Assembly: GCA_014192065.1 (NCBI GenBank)
Contig: BJHH01000006.1
Span: forward strand, 62,001-126,000
Direction: 5' to 3'
DNA: 64,000 nucleotides
Source of the DNA: Gemmatimonadota bacterium
GTDB taxonomy: Bacteria; Gemmatimonadota; Gemmatimonadetes; Gemmatimonadales; Gemmatimonadaceae
Shown here: positions 9,106-18,322 of the stretch, piece after piece
Position numbering within the stretch: the stretch's first letter is position 1
Layout of the letters: every line of letters starts with the position of its first letter
Program-made: the position numbers and the translations under genes
Notes under the pieces: model-generated
What the model was told of the DNA's origin: nothing
Database searches by the model: none
Seen by the model: the letters and a program-made list of their open reading frames with translations, nothing else

Positions 9106-10272
9106 CTAGCTGGAGTAGTACGCCGCGTTCTCTTGGATATACCCCTCGGTGAGGTCGCAGCCGAACGCCGTCGCCTCACCGGAACCGACAGCGAGCGCGA
9201 TCTCGATGGTCACGACCTCGGCGCTGAGCGTGGCACGGACGACTGCATCGTCAAATGTGCCCCGCGTACCCCCAACCACCACTGGGTATCCGTTGATCCA
9301 CGCATCGGTCTTCGATCGGTCAATTGTCACGTCGAAGCATTTCCCGATCGCCATCAACAGGCGACCCACATTGGGATCTGCGCCCGCGACCATCGTTTTC
9401 ACGAGCGGGGAGTTCACCACCGATTTCGCGATGGTGCGCGCTTCGGGCGTGGTCTTGGCCCCACGCACCGTCACCGTGATCAGGTGTTTCGCGCCCTCTC
9501 CGTCCCGCGCGATCGTTTGGGCCATCCGAATGCAGCCGGCGGTGAGCGTGGCTTCGAACGCCGTCGCGTCCACCGCGCCAGCCAGTCCGTTCGCCAATAG
9601 CGCGCAAGTGTCCGACGTGCTTGTGTCCGTATCAATCGACAGCATGTTGAACGAGACCTCCACGGCGCGCCGCAGCATCGCATCGAGGGTCGCGGCGTCG
9701 AACTGTGCGTCGGTGAAGATGTAGACCAGCATCGTCGCCATGTTCGGCTCGATCATCCCGGCGCCCTTCGCGATCCAGGTGATCGTCGCGCCGCCAACAC
9801 GCGCCGACAGCGCCTTGGGATGCGTGTCCGTCGTCATGATGCCGTACGCGCCCGGCATGGGGTCGGTGCCCAGCTCCGCCGCCATGCCTTGGATGCCGGT
9901 TTCGATTTTCTCGATCGGGAGCGGTACGCCGATCACGCCAGTCGAGCTGACCAGCACCTTGCCGGCCTCTGTGCCGATCTCTGACGCGGCCGCGGCCGCC
10001 ATCCGGCGCGCGAACTGTACACCCGCCTCGCCGGTCGCGACGTTGCTCACCTTGCTGTTCACGACCACGGCGCGGAGCACGCCGGCCTTGATGGTCTCGC
10101 GTCCGAGGATCACCGGCGCGCCGGGAAACTGGTTGCGTGTAAACAGGGCCGCCGCCGCGCAGTCGACGTCGCTCACGAACAGGGCAAGATCCTTGGCTTC
10201 AGGCTTGAGCCCGACGTTACGGCTTGCGCAACGAAATCCGCGGGGCAGGGCTGGCGTCGTGTCGAATGTCAT
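9106..10272 (-). CDS. argJ: Bifunctional ornithine acetyltransferase / N-acetylglutamate synthase
   Basis: 388 aa, ATG start. ArgJ moves the acetyl group from N-acetylornithine to glutamate in the cyclic arginine pathway (cytoplasm). It is made as a precursor that cleaves itself before a Thr. That site is visible as PNMATML near residue 179, within KGAGMIEPNMATML. The C-terminus DLTEGYIQENAAYYSS matches the family's closing strand. The oxyanion segment normally written NSGNANACTG reads NSKVSNVATG here; the terminal Thr-Gly is kept, so activity is likely. Whether it also has the acetyl-CoA-dependent activity cannot be told. No other arginine gene is present. It lies about 100 bases upstream of the S9 gene on the same strand, and may be read with it. 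Confidence 0.9.
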   Translation of the reverse strand: MTFDTTPALPRGFRCASRNVGLKPEAKDLALFVSDVDCAAAALFTRNQFPGAPVILGRETIKAGVLRAVVVNSKVSNVATGEAGVQFARRMAAAAASEIGTEAGKVLVSSTGVIGVPLPIEKIETGIQGMAAELGTDPMPGAYGIMTTDTHPKALSARVGGATITWIAKGAGMIEPNMATMLVYIFTDAQFDAATLDAMLRRAVEVSFNMLSIDTDTSTSDTCALLANGLAGAVDATAFEATLTAGCIRMAQTIARDGEGAKHLITVTVRGAKTTPEARTIAKSVVNSPLVKTMVAGADPNVGRLLMAIGKCFDVTIDRSKTDAWINGYPVVVGGTRGTFDDAVVRATLSAEVVTIEIALAVGSGEATAFGCDLTEGYIQENAAYYSS

Positions 10273-10433
10273 AGTTGGAACAGAATAATAGGCGCCGCAC
10301 GCACCCCCCGTGCGCTCTCATCGCCGGCCGTCTCGGCGCTCATGCGGTGTCGGCCCGTACTGGTCCTGCGCTCGCGCGGCGTAGCCCATCGTGGCACTTT
10401 CATGGAAACGACACTCCACCCGAGGATCTTTCC

Positions 10434-13400
10434 ATGCTTGTCCGGTCCCGATTCGCTGTTACGGTCACCGCCATCATCGCGCTCGCGACCACCGCGCTCG
10501 CCCAGCGCGGCGGCGCCGACGCGCAGCCCGGAGCGGGCGGCCGGGCCCAGTGGGATGTCACGCTCGCGCGCGGCAAGACGCGCGATATTGACTTCACCAC
10601 GAGCGAAGGCACGTGGACGGCCGTGGACATCTCGCCAGACGGCAGCTGGATCGCCTTCGATCTACTCGGCCACATCTACCGGATTCCCGCGGCCGGCGGC
10701 GCAGCGACGGTGCTTACGCAAAACAGCGGCGTCGCGCTCAACTTTCAGCCGCGCATCTCGCCCGACGGCAAGACGATCGCCTTCATCTCCGATCGCCGTG
10801 GCCAGTACAACCTCTGGGTGATGAACGCCGACGGGTCGAATCCGCATCCGGTGTTCAACGATCTCAATGCGACGGCCTACGAACCGGCGTGGACGCCCGA
10901 CGGGAACTACGTCGTGATCCGCAAGGGCGGCCGTGGCGGCGGAGAAGGCGGCGGCGGAGCAGCCGGGCTCTGGATGTATCACAAGGACGGTGGCCAGGGC
11001 GTACCGCTCGTGGCCGGTGCAGGCGGACGCGGTGCGGCTGGCAATGGGCCGCCGTCGTGGCCGAGCGTCTCGAGTGACGGCAAGTACCTGTACTACCAAG
11101 TCACGATGACCTCCGAGAGCGCGCAGCTCGTCGCGGGCTCGATCCAGCTCCGTCGCTTCGAGTTCAAGAGCGGCGACATCGTGGACATCACCGCCGGTGA
11201 GAGCAACGGCGCTGCCGCGGGGAGGTTCTCGTCAGGCGGCGGCGCCGCACCCGAGATCTCGCCCGATGGGCGCTGGCTCGCCTTCGTCCGTCACATTCCC
11301 GACGGACTGCTCGAGTACAAGGGCCACAAGTACGGCCCGCGTAGCGCACTGTTCCTCCGCGATCTGAAAACTGGCGCCGAGCGGATGCTGATGGACCCGG
11401 TCGAGCCGCTGGTCACATCGGGCTCCAAGACACTCGGTGTCTTCCCGCGCTACAGGTGGGCGAAGGACGGCCAGAGCATCGTCTTGATGCAAGGCGGAAA
11501 GATTCGTCGTCTGGATCTCGCCACCAAGGATGTCGCGACGATTCCCTACACGGCCACGGTCCATCGCACGATTTCCGAGATGGCGCGTCGCGAGTTTCGC
11601 CTCACAGAGGGCCCGGTCGCAGCGAAGTTTTTCCGCTGGCCAAGCTCGTCACCCGATGGGCGCACGATCGCGTTCCAGGCGGTCGGCCGCATCTACACGC
11701 AGACTGGCGCGACGGGCGCGCCACAACGTGTCACGGATGGGGCGTTCACACCACTCGAATATTCGCCGACGTGGAGTCCGGATGGCCGCTCGATCGCATT
11801 CGTGACGTGGGACGATACGGGGCGCGGAAATGTGTGGAAGGTCGCGGCCGCCGGCGGAATGCCGCAGCGCGTGACGCGTGAACCGGGCGACTACGTGGAT
11901 CCTGTCTGGAGTCCTGATGGCCGTACGCTCACGGTCGCGCGTGGCGAAGGTGCCACGGCGCGCGGCCGCACGCTCACGCACAACGCCTGGTACGATCTCA
12001 TCTCGCTCAATGCGCACGCTGCCGCCGGTGATACCGGCATGGTGCTCGCGACGATTCTGCGTCCGTCCGGCAGCGCCATCGGCGGCGAAGCGCGCAGACA
12101 GCTCGTGCGCCCGTCGTACGGACCGGAAGGGCGCGTCTTCTGGATTGATGAAAAGGGCGCAGCCCCGAGCGCGGCCGGCGCCGGCGGTCGCGGCGGTACG
12201 GCACTGATGTCCGTGAAGCCCGATGGTAGCGACAAACAGGAGCACCTCTCGTTTCCGGCGGCCGACGAAATCGTGCCGTCGCCCACCGGTGAGTACGTCG
12301 CGTTCCAGGAAGGCGACAACGTCTATGTCGCACCGATGGCGTGGGGCGGCATCGGCGGCGACGTGCAGCGCATTGAGAAGCGTCGCGGTCAGTTCCCGGT
12401 GACGCAGCTGACCCGTGACGGCGGCCTCTTTCCGCGCTGGCGCAACGCCACGACGCTTGAGTACGGCAGCGGTGAGCGCTTCTTTGTGCATCATATGGAA
12501 ACGGGCCGCACCGACACGCTCAAGCTTGCCGTCTCGGTGCCGCGCGCGATTGCCGCTGGGAGCGTCGCGCTCACCAACGCGCGCATCGTCACGCTCAATA
12601 AGCGCCAGGTGATCGAAAAGGGCACGATCGTCGTGAAGGCCGGCCGGATCAGTTGCGTGGGTACCTGCTCAACAGCTGGTATCGACAAGATCGTGAACGC
12701 GAATGGCAAGACGATCATCCCCGGTTTCGTGGACATGCACGCGCACCACTACCGCGAGTGGCGCGGCATGCGGCCCACGCACGACTACGAACAGGCCATC
12801 TATCTGGCCTACGGCGTCACCACGACGACCGACGTCTCCATGTACTCGCAGAACATGTTTCCGACCGCCGAGTTGATCGAGGCGGGCGAGATGATTGGGC
12901 CGCGCGGGTTCAGTACGGGCGACAACATCACGGCCGGCGACGCATCGCGCGCGAATGAGATGAATACTCCCGCCGATGCTCTCTCCGCTGTCCGCAAGAT
13001 GGCCGACTGGGGCGCGGTCTCGATCAAGCAGTACGCCCAGCCGCGACGCGATCAGCGCCAGTGGATGGCCGAAGCCTCGCGCACGGTCGGCATCAACGAG
13101 ACCTCCGAGGGCGGCCACTTCTTTGAGAACCTCGGCTTCATTATGGACGGGCAGACCGGCTGGGAGCATAGCTTCAGCGAGCTGCCGATGTACTCCGACG
13201 GCGCGAAGTTCCTTGGCAAGGCGGGCGCCACCTACTCACCAACTCTCGTGGTTGCGGGCCCCAGCGCGTGGAGCATCGAGTACTGGTTCCAGGAGAGTGA
13301 CGTCTGGAAGGATCCGAAGCAGCGTCTCTGGTTCCCGTGGCGCATGCTCGTGCCACAGACGCGCGTTCGTTGGCAGCGACCCGCGACCGACTACAGTTAT

Positions 13401-13835
13401 CCGCTGGTCGCGCAGGCGATGGCCGACATTATCGCCGAGGGTGGCTGGGGCGCCATCGGTTCACACGGCGAACAGCACGGCATCGCCCCGCACTGGGAGG
13501 TCTGGATGGGAGCGAGCGCACTCGGCAACATGGGCGCGCTTGAGGTAGCCAGCCTGCACGGTGCGCGCTTCCTCGGCGCCGACAAGGACCTCGGCTCGAT
13601 CGAAGTCGGCAAGATCGCAGACCTCATGGTGCTCAATAAGAATCCGCTCGACAACATCCGCAACACGATCGACGCGCAGTACGTGATGAAGAGTGGAACG
13701 CTCTACGATGCCATGTCACTCGACCAGCTCTGGCCAAAGGCCGTGCCATTCGGGCCGAAGTACTGGTCGAACGATGACGTCATGCAGGTGAACACGAAGA
13801 AGACGGATACGTTCGACAGGCCGAAAAAACCGTAG
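10434..13835 (+). CDS. Exported TolB-like propeller fused to an amidohydrolase
   Basis: 1133 aa from the ATG at 10434, which has GAGGAT about 10 bases upstream; the frame is open back to 10275. A signal peptide ends near TALAQRG. Residues about 40-640 hold repeated TolB/PD40 motifs (ISPDGKTIAFISD, WTPDGNYVVI, WSPDGRSIAFVTWDD). Residues about 700-1110 form an imidazolonepropionase-type amidohydrolase: the HAHH metal motif near 770, further His residues in EGGHFFE, EHSFSE and SHGEQHG near 1010, and the closing GSIEVGKIADLMVL segment. Such fusions are common exported proteins in Gemmatimonadota, Acidobacteriota and Bacteroidota and are thought to act on peptides or cyclic amides. The substrate is unknown. 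A GGRGGGEGGGG loop lies near residue 165. Confidence 0.85.
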   Translation: MLVRSRFAVTVTAIIALATTALAQRGGADAQPGAGGRAQWDVTLARGKTRDIDFTTSEGTWTAVDISPDGSWIAFDLLGHIYRIPAAGGAATVLTQNSGVALNFQPRISPDGKTIAFISDRRGQYNLWVMNADGSNPHPVFNDLNATAYEPAWTPDGNYVVIRKGGRGGGEGGGGAAGLWMYHKDGGQGVPLVAGAGGRGAAGNGPPSWPSVSSDGKYLYYQVTMTSESAQLVAGSIQLRRFEFKSGDIVDITAGESNGAAAGRFSSGGGAAPEISPDGRWLAFVRHIPDGLLEYKGHKYGPRSALFLRDLKTGAERMLMDPVEPLVTSGSKTLGVFPRYRWAKDGQSIVLMQGGKIRRLDLATKDVATIPYTATVHRTISEMARREFRLTEGPVAAKFFRWPSSSPDGRTIAFQAVGRIYTQTGATGAPQRVTDGAFTPLEYSPTWSPDGRSIAFVTWDDTGRGNVWKVAAAGGMPQRVTREPGDYVDPVWSPDGRTLTVARGEGATARGRTLTHNAWYDLISLNAHAAAGDTGMVLATILRPSGSAIGGEARRQLVRPSYGPEGRVFWIDEKGAAPSAAGAGGRGGTALMSVKPDGSDKQEHLSFPAADEIVPSPTGEYVAFQEGDNVYVAPMAWGGIGGDVQRIEKRRGQFPVTQLTRDGGLFPRWRNATTLEYGSGERFFVHHMETGRTDTLKLAVSVPRAIAAGSVALTNARIVTLNKRQVIEKGTIVVKAGRISCVGTCSTAGIDKIVNANGKTIIPGFVDMHAHHYREWRGMRPTHDYEQAIYLAYGVTTTTDVSMYSQNMFPTAELIEAGEMIGPRGFSTGDNITAGDASRANEMNTPADALSAVRKMADWGAVSIKQYAQPRRDQRQWMAEASRTVGINETSEGGHFFENLGFIMDGQTGWEHSFSELPMYSDGAKFLGKAGATYSPTLVVAGPSAWSIEYWFQESDVWKDPKQRLWFPWRMLVPQTRVRWQRPATDYSYPLVAQAMADIIAEGGWGAIGSHGEQHGIAPHWEVWMGASALGNMGALEVASLHGARFLGADKDLGSIEVGKIADLMVLNKNPLDNIRNTIDAQYVMKSGTLYDAMSLDQLWPKAVPFGPKYWSNDDVMQVNTKKTDTFDRPKKP

Positions 13836-13855
13836 GGCCGGCCGTCTCGGCAACG

Positions 13856-14569
13856 CTAGGCCGCGCGCGCTCGGATCTCGTAGATCGTGATGACCTGGTT
13901 GATGATTCCGTCCTGATACGGGGCCTTCAACCGTTCACTGATCAACAAGTTCTGGGCCGCGCATGCGGCCTTGAAGTCGTCGAGTCCGACGCGCCCCGGA
14001 TCGGCGAACAATGCGGCGCCACCCGGGACCAAGGATGCCGTGATGATCGCAGCCAGTAATGGCGCGTACTCTTTTTCGTACAGCACGTCGGACGCGACGA
14101 CGACGTCAAAGCGGCCGATGTCATCCGGCCACGACCGCCAATTCGCAAGCCGGGCCACCGGTTCGCGGCCCGTCGCAGCGATCGCGTTGCGCCGGGTGAA
14201 CAGCAGCGCGTCGGCGTAGTAGTCGGTGGCCGTGACCGTGTGGCCCGCGCGCATGGCCGCAATCGTGACGAGGCCAAGCCCGCAGCCGAGCTCCAGCAGT
14301 CGGCCGGGGGTCGGAGCAAGCGTCGAAATCAGTCGGGCAAACTCGCGCGATGACGGCCAGATGTCGGCCCAGTACGGCAGTCGCTCATCCATCACGTAGT
14401 CGGCTTCGCTGATCAGGTCGTCTGCGTTGCGCGGATGCAGCAGCTGTACGGGGCCGCCGGGCAGTTCGATCATGGTCAAACCGGTCGTGAAGCGTGCGTC
14501 GATCGCGGCGAGGTCGGCCGGGAGCGTGGTCGCCGGCACAGCCGCATTCCCTGTTGCGGGGTTGGTCAT
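13856..14569 (-). CDS. Class I SAM methyltransferase, METTL20/EtfB-lysine-methyltransferase-like
   Basis: 237 aa; its ATG overlaps the moeA stop by 4 bases (ATGA), so it is probably translationally coupled. The SAM motif is LLELGCGLGLVTIAA near residue 95, followed by TATDYYADAL (acidic motif II). Upstream is LPYWADIWPSS, typical of the Methyltransf_16 group that includes METTL20 and its bacterial relatives, which methylate lysines of ETF-beta. That substrate is attractive because etfA is in this window, but the link is inference; another protein or small-molecule target is possible. Last gene of the seven-gene minus-strand run. Confidence 0.7.
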   Translation of the reverse strand: MTNPATGNAAVPATTLPADLAAIDARFTTGLTMIELPGGPVQLLHPRNADDLISEADYVMDERLPYWADIWPSSREFARLISTLAPTPGRLLELGCGLGLVTIAAMRAGHTVTATDYYADALLFTRRNAIAATGREPVARLANWRSWPDDIGRFDVVVASDVLYEKEYAPLLAAIITASLVPGGAALFADPGRVGLDDFKAACAAQNLLISERLKAPYQDGIINQVITIYEIRARAA

Positions 14570-15861
14570 ACGCCGGCAGCTTCAGGTGACAGGACGAACT
14601 CCGCATCGAATCCCAAGGGAATCGCCTGCAGTTCTGTACCGGCCGCGACCTGTACTGTGCCGCGCGGCACCACGACCAGCGCGTTGGCCAGTGCCATCGA
14701 GGAAAGAACTCCAGAACTCTGCGGTCCCGTGAGTCGCGCGCTCAGTGATCCGTCCCGCTGCCGCGTCACGACCGCCCGCAGAAAATGTGTCAGTTCCGCG
14801 CCGAGGGTGATCGGCGTGTCGATCCGCACGGTCATCCGTGCGCGTTGCAGGGCGGAATGGCCGCGCATCTTTCGGATGGCCGGTCGCGCGAAGAGCTCGA
14901 AGGTCACCATCGTGGACACGGGATTGCCTGGGAGGCCGAGCCACGGCGTGCCGGCGAGCATGCCAAACCCGATCGGCGCGCCAGGCCGCATGCGCACGCG
15001 CCAGAAATTGAGCGATGCGCCGAGCTCCTCGAGTACTTCGCGGACGTAGTCGAACGCGCCAACGGAGATACCGCCCGACGTGATAATCAGGTCGCAGCCC
15101 GGCGGGCTCAATGCCCGTCCGAGATGTTCGCGCAGCGATGCCTTCGTGTCGGCGGCGATCCCGAGCTCGACTGGCTCCGCGCCGGCCTCGATCACCAGCT
15201 CGCGCAGCGTCACGCTGTTCGACGACACGATCTTGCGTCCAGCGAGCACTTCGTCAAATCGGTCCGGTGTCACGAGTTCGTCGCCCGACGAGAGAATCGC
15301 GATGCGCGGTTTGCGAAACACCTCGACTGCCGTCGCGCCGATCGCGGCGAGGACGCCGAGTTGGGCGGGGCCGAGCGTGACGCCTGCGGCGAGCGCATCG
15401 GCGCCGGCCAGGATGTCTTCGCCAAGCGGGCGGACGTTTTTGCGGGCATCGCGGTTGAGCCGGATCTCCACCGCCGTGATCCCGGCGTCCGTGTCTTCGA
15501 CGCGCACGACCGTGTCGGCGCCTTCTGGTACCGGCGCGCCCGTCATGATCCGGATGGCTTCGCCAGCGGCCACCGGGCGCGACGGAAACTGTCCTGCCGC
15601 CACGGTCTCGGTCACGCGAAGATGCGCCGGCAGCGATGCAATATCAGCGGCACGCACGGCGTATCCGTCCATGGCCGAGTTGTTCCAGGGCGGTAGCGAG
15701 ACCCGCGAGGCAACCGCCGTCGCCAGCACGCGCCCGCGCGCCTCCGCGAGCGCAATCTGTTCCGTACCAAGGCGGGCGACGCCAGCGATCACCCGAGCGA
15801 TCGCGTCCTCCACGTCGAGTGGCTGTTTTTGCGGCGGCGTGGCCGGACGTTCCACAGTCAC
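14566..15861 (-). CDS. moeA: Molybdopterin molybdenumtransferase
   Basis: 431 aa, GTG start three bases after the dacB stop. MoeA inserts molybdate into adenylylated molybdopterin, the last common step of Mo-cofactor synthesis. Seen here: SLPPWNNSAMDGYAVRA near residues 55-72, the PVPEGADTVVRVED segment near 110, the MoCF domain with ILSSGDELVTP and TSGGISVGAFDYV, and the C-terminal GLPGNPVSTMVTFELF stretch. Length is normal for the family. mobA lies two genes upstream in the same run, so the organism makes a molybdenum cofactor; the other moa genes are elsewhere. Confidence 0.93.
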   Translation of the reverse strand: MTVERPATPPQKQPLDVEDAIARVIAGVARLGTEQIALAEARGRVLATAVASRVSLPPWNNSAMDGYAVRAADIASLPAHLRVTETVAAGQFPSRPVAAGEAIRIMTGAPVPEGADTVVRVEDTDAGITAVEIRLNRDARKNVRPLGEDILAGADALAAGVTLGPAQLGVLAAIGATAVEVFRKPRIAILSSGDELVTPDRFDEVLAGRKIVSSNSVTLRELVIEAGAEPVELGIAADTKASLREHLGRALSPPGCDLIITSGGISVGAFDYVREVLEELGASLNFWRVRMRPGAPIGFGMLAGTPWLGLPGNPVSTMVTFELFARPAIRKMRGHSALQRARMTVRIDTPITLGAELTHFLRAVVTRQRDGSLSARLTGPQSSGVLSSMALANALVVVPRGTVQVAAGTELQAIPLGFDAEFVLSPEAAGV

Positions 15862-15864
15862 GCG

Positions 15865-17226
15865 CTACCTCAGGGGCCGCGGACGCTCGGCGAGCATCAC
15901 GAGGATCGCATCCTGTACCCGCTCCACGTCGCGATTGGCGACCGTGAAGTTGTTGCAGAGGAAGCTGAACTCGAGCAGGCGCCCGTCGGCGGTCGTGACG
16001 TAGCCCGAGAGCGACCGCGCCTTGTCGACCGTGCCCGTCTTGGCGTGCACGTTGCCCTGCGCCGGCGTGTTCCGCATGCGTAAGGCGATGGTCCCATCCA
16101 CGCCCGCGATCGGGAGTGCCTCGTACCAGTCGTTGAAATGCGGACCAATGCGCATCACCTCGAGGATCCGGATGATGGTCTCGGGCGATACGTAGTCGTG
16201 GCGCGACATCCCGCTCCCATCGCGCACGGTGAACCCGAGGGTGTCGATGCCCCAGGCCCTGAGCTGGCGCTCGACGACGCGCCGGCCGCTGTCCGCCGTT
16301 CCCGCACCACCCTTTTCGCGGCCGAGTGTTTTGAACAGGAGTTCGGCCACCTGGTTCTGCGAGGGTTTCATCATGCGAGTGAGGATCACGCGAAGCGGCG
16401 GCGAGCGCATCGCGAAAATCGGCGGCAGTCGCGTGGCGCTGGCAACGTGCACCGTGTCGACGAGGCCGGCCATTGTCACGCCGCGTTCGACGAACGCGTT
16501 GCGCAACGCGGCGAAAAACGCACCACGTGGGTCGCGGATGGCGATCGCTCTGACGGCGGTATCGCCCGGAAACCGTCCCCGCAGCACACGGGTCATCCCT
16601 TCGTTGACGAATAGGTCCTGCACGCAGGCGGCATAGGGCTCGTTGAGATCGTCGAGCTCCCACCCGAACCCGCATGCGCCATCGGTGAATGGCGAGCTGC
16701 CGCGCAGGACCGAGCCGGTGATGTGGCGCACGCCGTGCGCGATCAGCGAATCAGCCATCGCGCGAAACGCGTTACGGTGATCACCGTTCCACATCGTGTC
16801 GGAAAAGGTCGGGTCGCCCGATGGCGTGATCACGAGGTCACCGTCGAGGACACCCCCGGCGATCCGGCCGTTGGCAGAGAACTGCGTGCGGAACCGGTAA
16901 TCGGGGCCGAGCTGCGTCAGCGCGGTGGCGCCGGTGAGGAGCTTCTGGTTCGACGCGGGCATGAACAGCTTGCCGGCATTGTGCGAGTAGAGCGTGTCGC
17001 CGCTCGTTGGATCGACGATCAATACGCCCCAGTGCGCGTTTCTGAATTCGGGTCCCTTGACCATCGAGTCCACGATCGCCGAGAAGCGCGCGAGCGAGAG
17101 CGGCGTGGTGCGGAGCGGGGCTGGCGCGCTGCCCGCAGACGCTCCGGCGCAGGCGGCGACTGCCACGAGCGCGCAGGTCAGGAGGGCGTGTATCGCGCGC
17201 CTCCCTCTTTGAGTGGTCGGCGTCAC
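15865..17226 (-). CDS. dacB: D-alanyl-D-alanine carboxypeptidase/endopeptidase, PBP4 type (S13)
   Basis: 453 aa, GTG start overlapping the mobA stop by 4 bases. The N-terminus looks like a lipoprotein signal (LVAVAAC with Cys near 26), so it may be anchored to a membrane. The active site motifs are present in order: SNQK near residue 90, DGSGMSRHD near 335 (the SxN-type motif, with Met and His where many members have Leu and Asn), and HAKTGT near 396. It trims or cuts peptidoglycan cross-links in the periplasm. It sits between the molybdenum genes without an obvious functional link. Confidence 0.9.
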   Translation of the reverse strand: MTPTTQRGRRAIHALLTCALVAVAACAGASAGSAPAPLRTTPLSLARFSAIVDSMVKGPEFRNAHWGVLIVDPTSGDTLYSHNAGKLFMPASNQKLLTGATALTQLGPDYRFRTQFSANGRIAGGVLDGDLVITPSGDPTFSDTMWNGDHRNAFRAMADSLIAHGVRHITGSVLRGSSPFTDGACGFGWELDDLNEPYAACVQDLFVNEGMTRVLRGRFPGDTAVRAIAIRDPRGAFFAALRNAFVERGVTMAGLVDTVHVASATRLPPIFAMRSPPLRVILTRMMKPSQNQVAELLFKTLGREKGGAGTADSGRRVVERQLRAWGIDTLGFTVRDGSGMSRHDYVSPETIIRILEVMRIGPHFNDWYEALPIAGVDGTIALRMRNTPAQGNVHAKTGTVDKARSLSGYVTTADGRLLEFSFLCNNFTVANRDVERVQDAILVMLAERPRPLR

Positions 17227-17834
17227 GTGCCCAACTGCGCCGCGATGGCGGCCGCACGGTCGAGATCAGCGGGGGAATTCACATTGAAGAAGATGTCATC
17301 CGGGTCGCCCCATGACGAGGCGTCTACTGTGACCAACCGGAGCTGGGTGCCCAGCGCGCCGACCCGTCCGTCGTGTGCGTCGAGCAACGATTCCACCGCA
17401 TGGATCGCCTCCGCCGCGATCCAGCAGCAGAGCGGCTCAAATCCCCACGGTGACCGGCTCACCGGCGCCGCCATCCCTGCGCCCTCGAGTTCCCCGGCAT
17501 CGCGCAGCGCGCGCAGCAACGGGCCGGGAACAAACGGGGCATCCCACGGGAGCACCAGCAGGTCCGTGCCGCTTGCGCGCATCGCCGCGTGAATCCCGCT
17601 GAGTGCGCCGAGGCCGGGTCGCGCGTCGCAAACGATTGGGACGCTGGGAATCCATACGGTCGCGGCGGCGTCGTTCGCCACGACGATGAGCGAATCAGTC
17701 GCCTCGCGCAATGCGTGCGCCACGCGATCGATGATGCGGGCACCGTTCACCACTGCCAATCCTTTTGCCGTGCCACCCATGCGCGACGACTGCCCGCCCG
17801 CGAGGATCGCGCCGGTGCAGCGGCGCTCGGTCAT
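17223..17834 (-). CDS. mobA: Molybdenum cofactor guanylyltransferase
   Basis: 203 aa, ATG overlapping the PTPS stop by 4 bases. MobA attaches GMP to Mo-molybdopterin to give the MGD cofactor of DMSO-reductase-type enzymes. The nucleotide-binding signature LAGGQSSRMGGTAKG lies at residues 11-25. The DARPGLGALSGIHAAM segment near 70 and the PWDAPFVP metal-binding turn near 95 follow. The end pairs VNSPADLDRA near the C-terminus, also typical. Together with moeA it implies a bis-MGD enzyme elsewhere in the genome. Confidence 0.92.
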   Translation of the reverse strand: MTERRCTGAILAGGQSSRMGGTAKGLAVVNGARIIDRVAHALREATDSLIVVANDAAATVWIPSVPIVCDARPGLGALSGIHAAMRASGTDLLVLPWDAPFVPGPLLRALRDAGELEGAGMAAPVSRSPWGFEPLCCWIAAEAIHAVESLLDAHDGRVGALGTQLRLVTVDASSWGDPDDIFFNVNSPADLDRAAAIAAQLGT

Positions 17835-18322
17835 GCGGGTTCAGCCCATTCGGCGCTGAGGGTGTCGTCTTCAGCCACGCGTACACGCTGCACGCGCGCG
17901 CCGTGAGCATTGGCGCGTACCAGCGCCAGACCGACGCGGGACGCGATCAGCCGTGCGAGCTCCTCGCACGTCGGGATCAGGTTGCCGGGTTGAAACTCGG
18001 CGGCGTCGTTGAGCGACCGGTTGTGGAATGGTCGCACGACCTCCTCATCGAGTATCCGGTCAAGCAGACCCAGATCCAGCACCATGCCAGTATGGGGGTC
18101 GATCGTGCCCGCGATCGTCAGGTCGCAGCTGTAGTCATGCCCGTGGGGTTTAGGCGCGGCGCAGGCGCCGAACACCGAGTTGTTCACGGCATCGTCCCAT
18201 TCCGGGCGATGGTACCGATGGGTGGCGCTGAACTGCACCCGGCGTGTCAGGGTGGCGCGTGCCTCCGGGGCGCGTTCGTTCGTGCCGGCCGCGCCCGGTT
18301 TGGTCACCGGAACAGCCCCCAT
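17831..18322 (-). CDS. 6-pyruvoyl-tetrahydropterin synthase family protein
   Basis: 163 aa. Zinc ligands are visible as FSATHRYH (His35) and HGHDY (His60, His62). The catalytic Cys54 is six residues before the first His (C-x5-HGH), the spacing of PTPS proper rather than the C-x3-HGH spacing of QueD. The catalytic Asp/His region is less clear. It may act in tetrahydropterin synthesis or in queuosine precursor formation. No queC or queE is present, so the pathway is open. The start overlaps the end of the barrel-protein gene by 19 bases. Residues 1-25 are not conserved-looking, so a later start is possible. Confidence 0.75.
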   Translation of the reverse strand: MGAVPVTKPGAAGTNERAPEARATLTRRVQFSATHRYHRPEWDDAVNNSVFGACAAPKPHGHDYSCDLTIAGTIDPHTGMVLDLGLLDRILDEEVVRPFHNRSLNDAAEFQPGNLIPTCEELARLIASRVGLALVRANAHGARVQRVRVAEDDTLSAEWAEPA

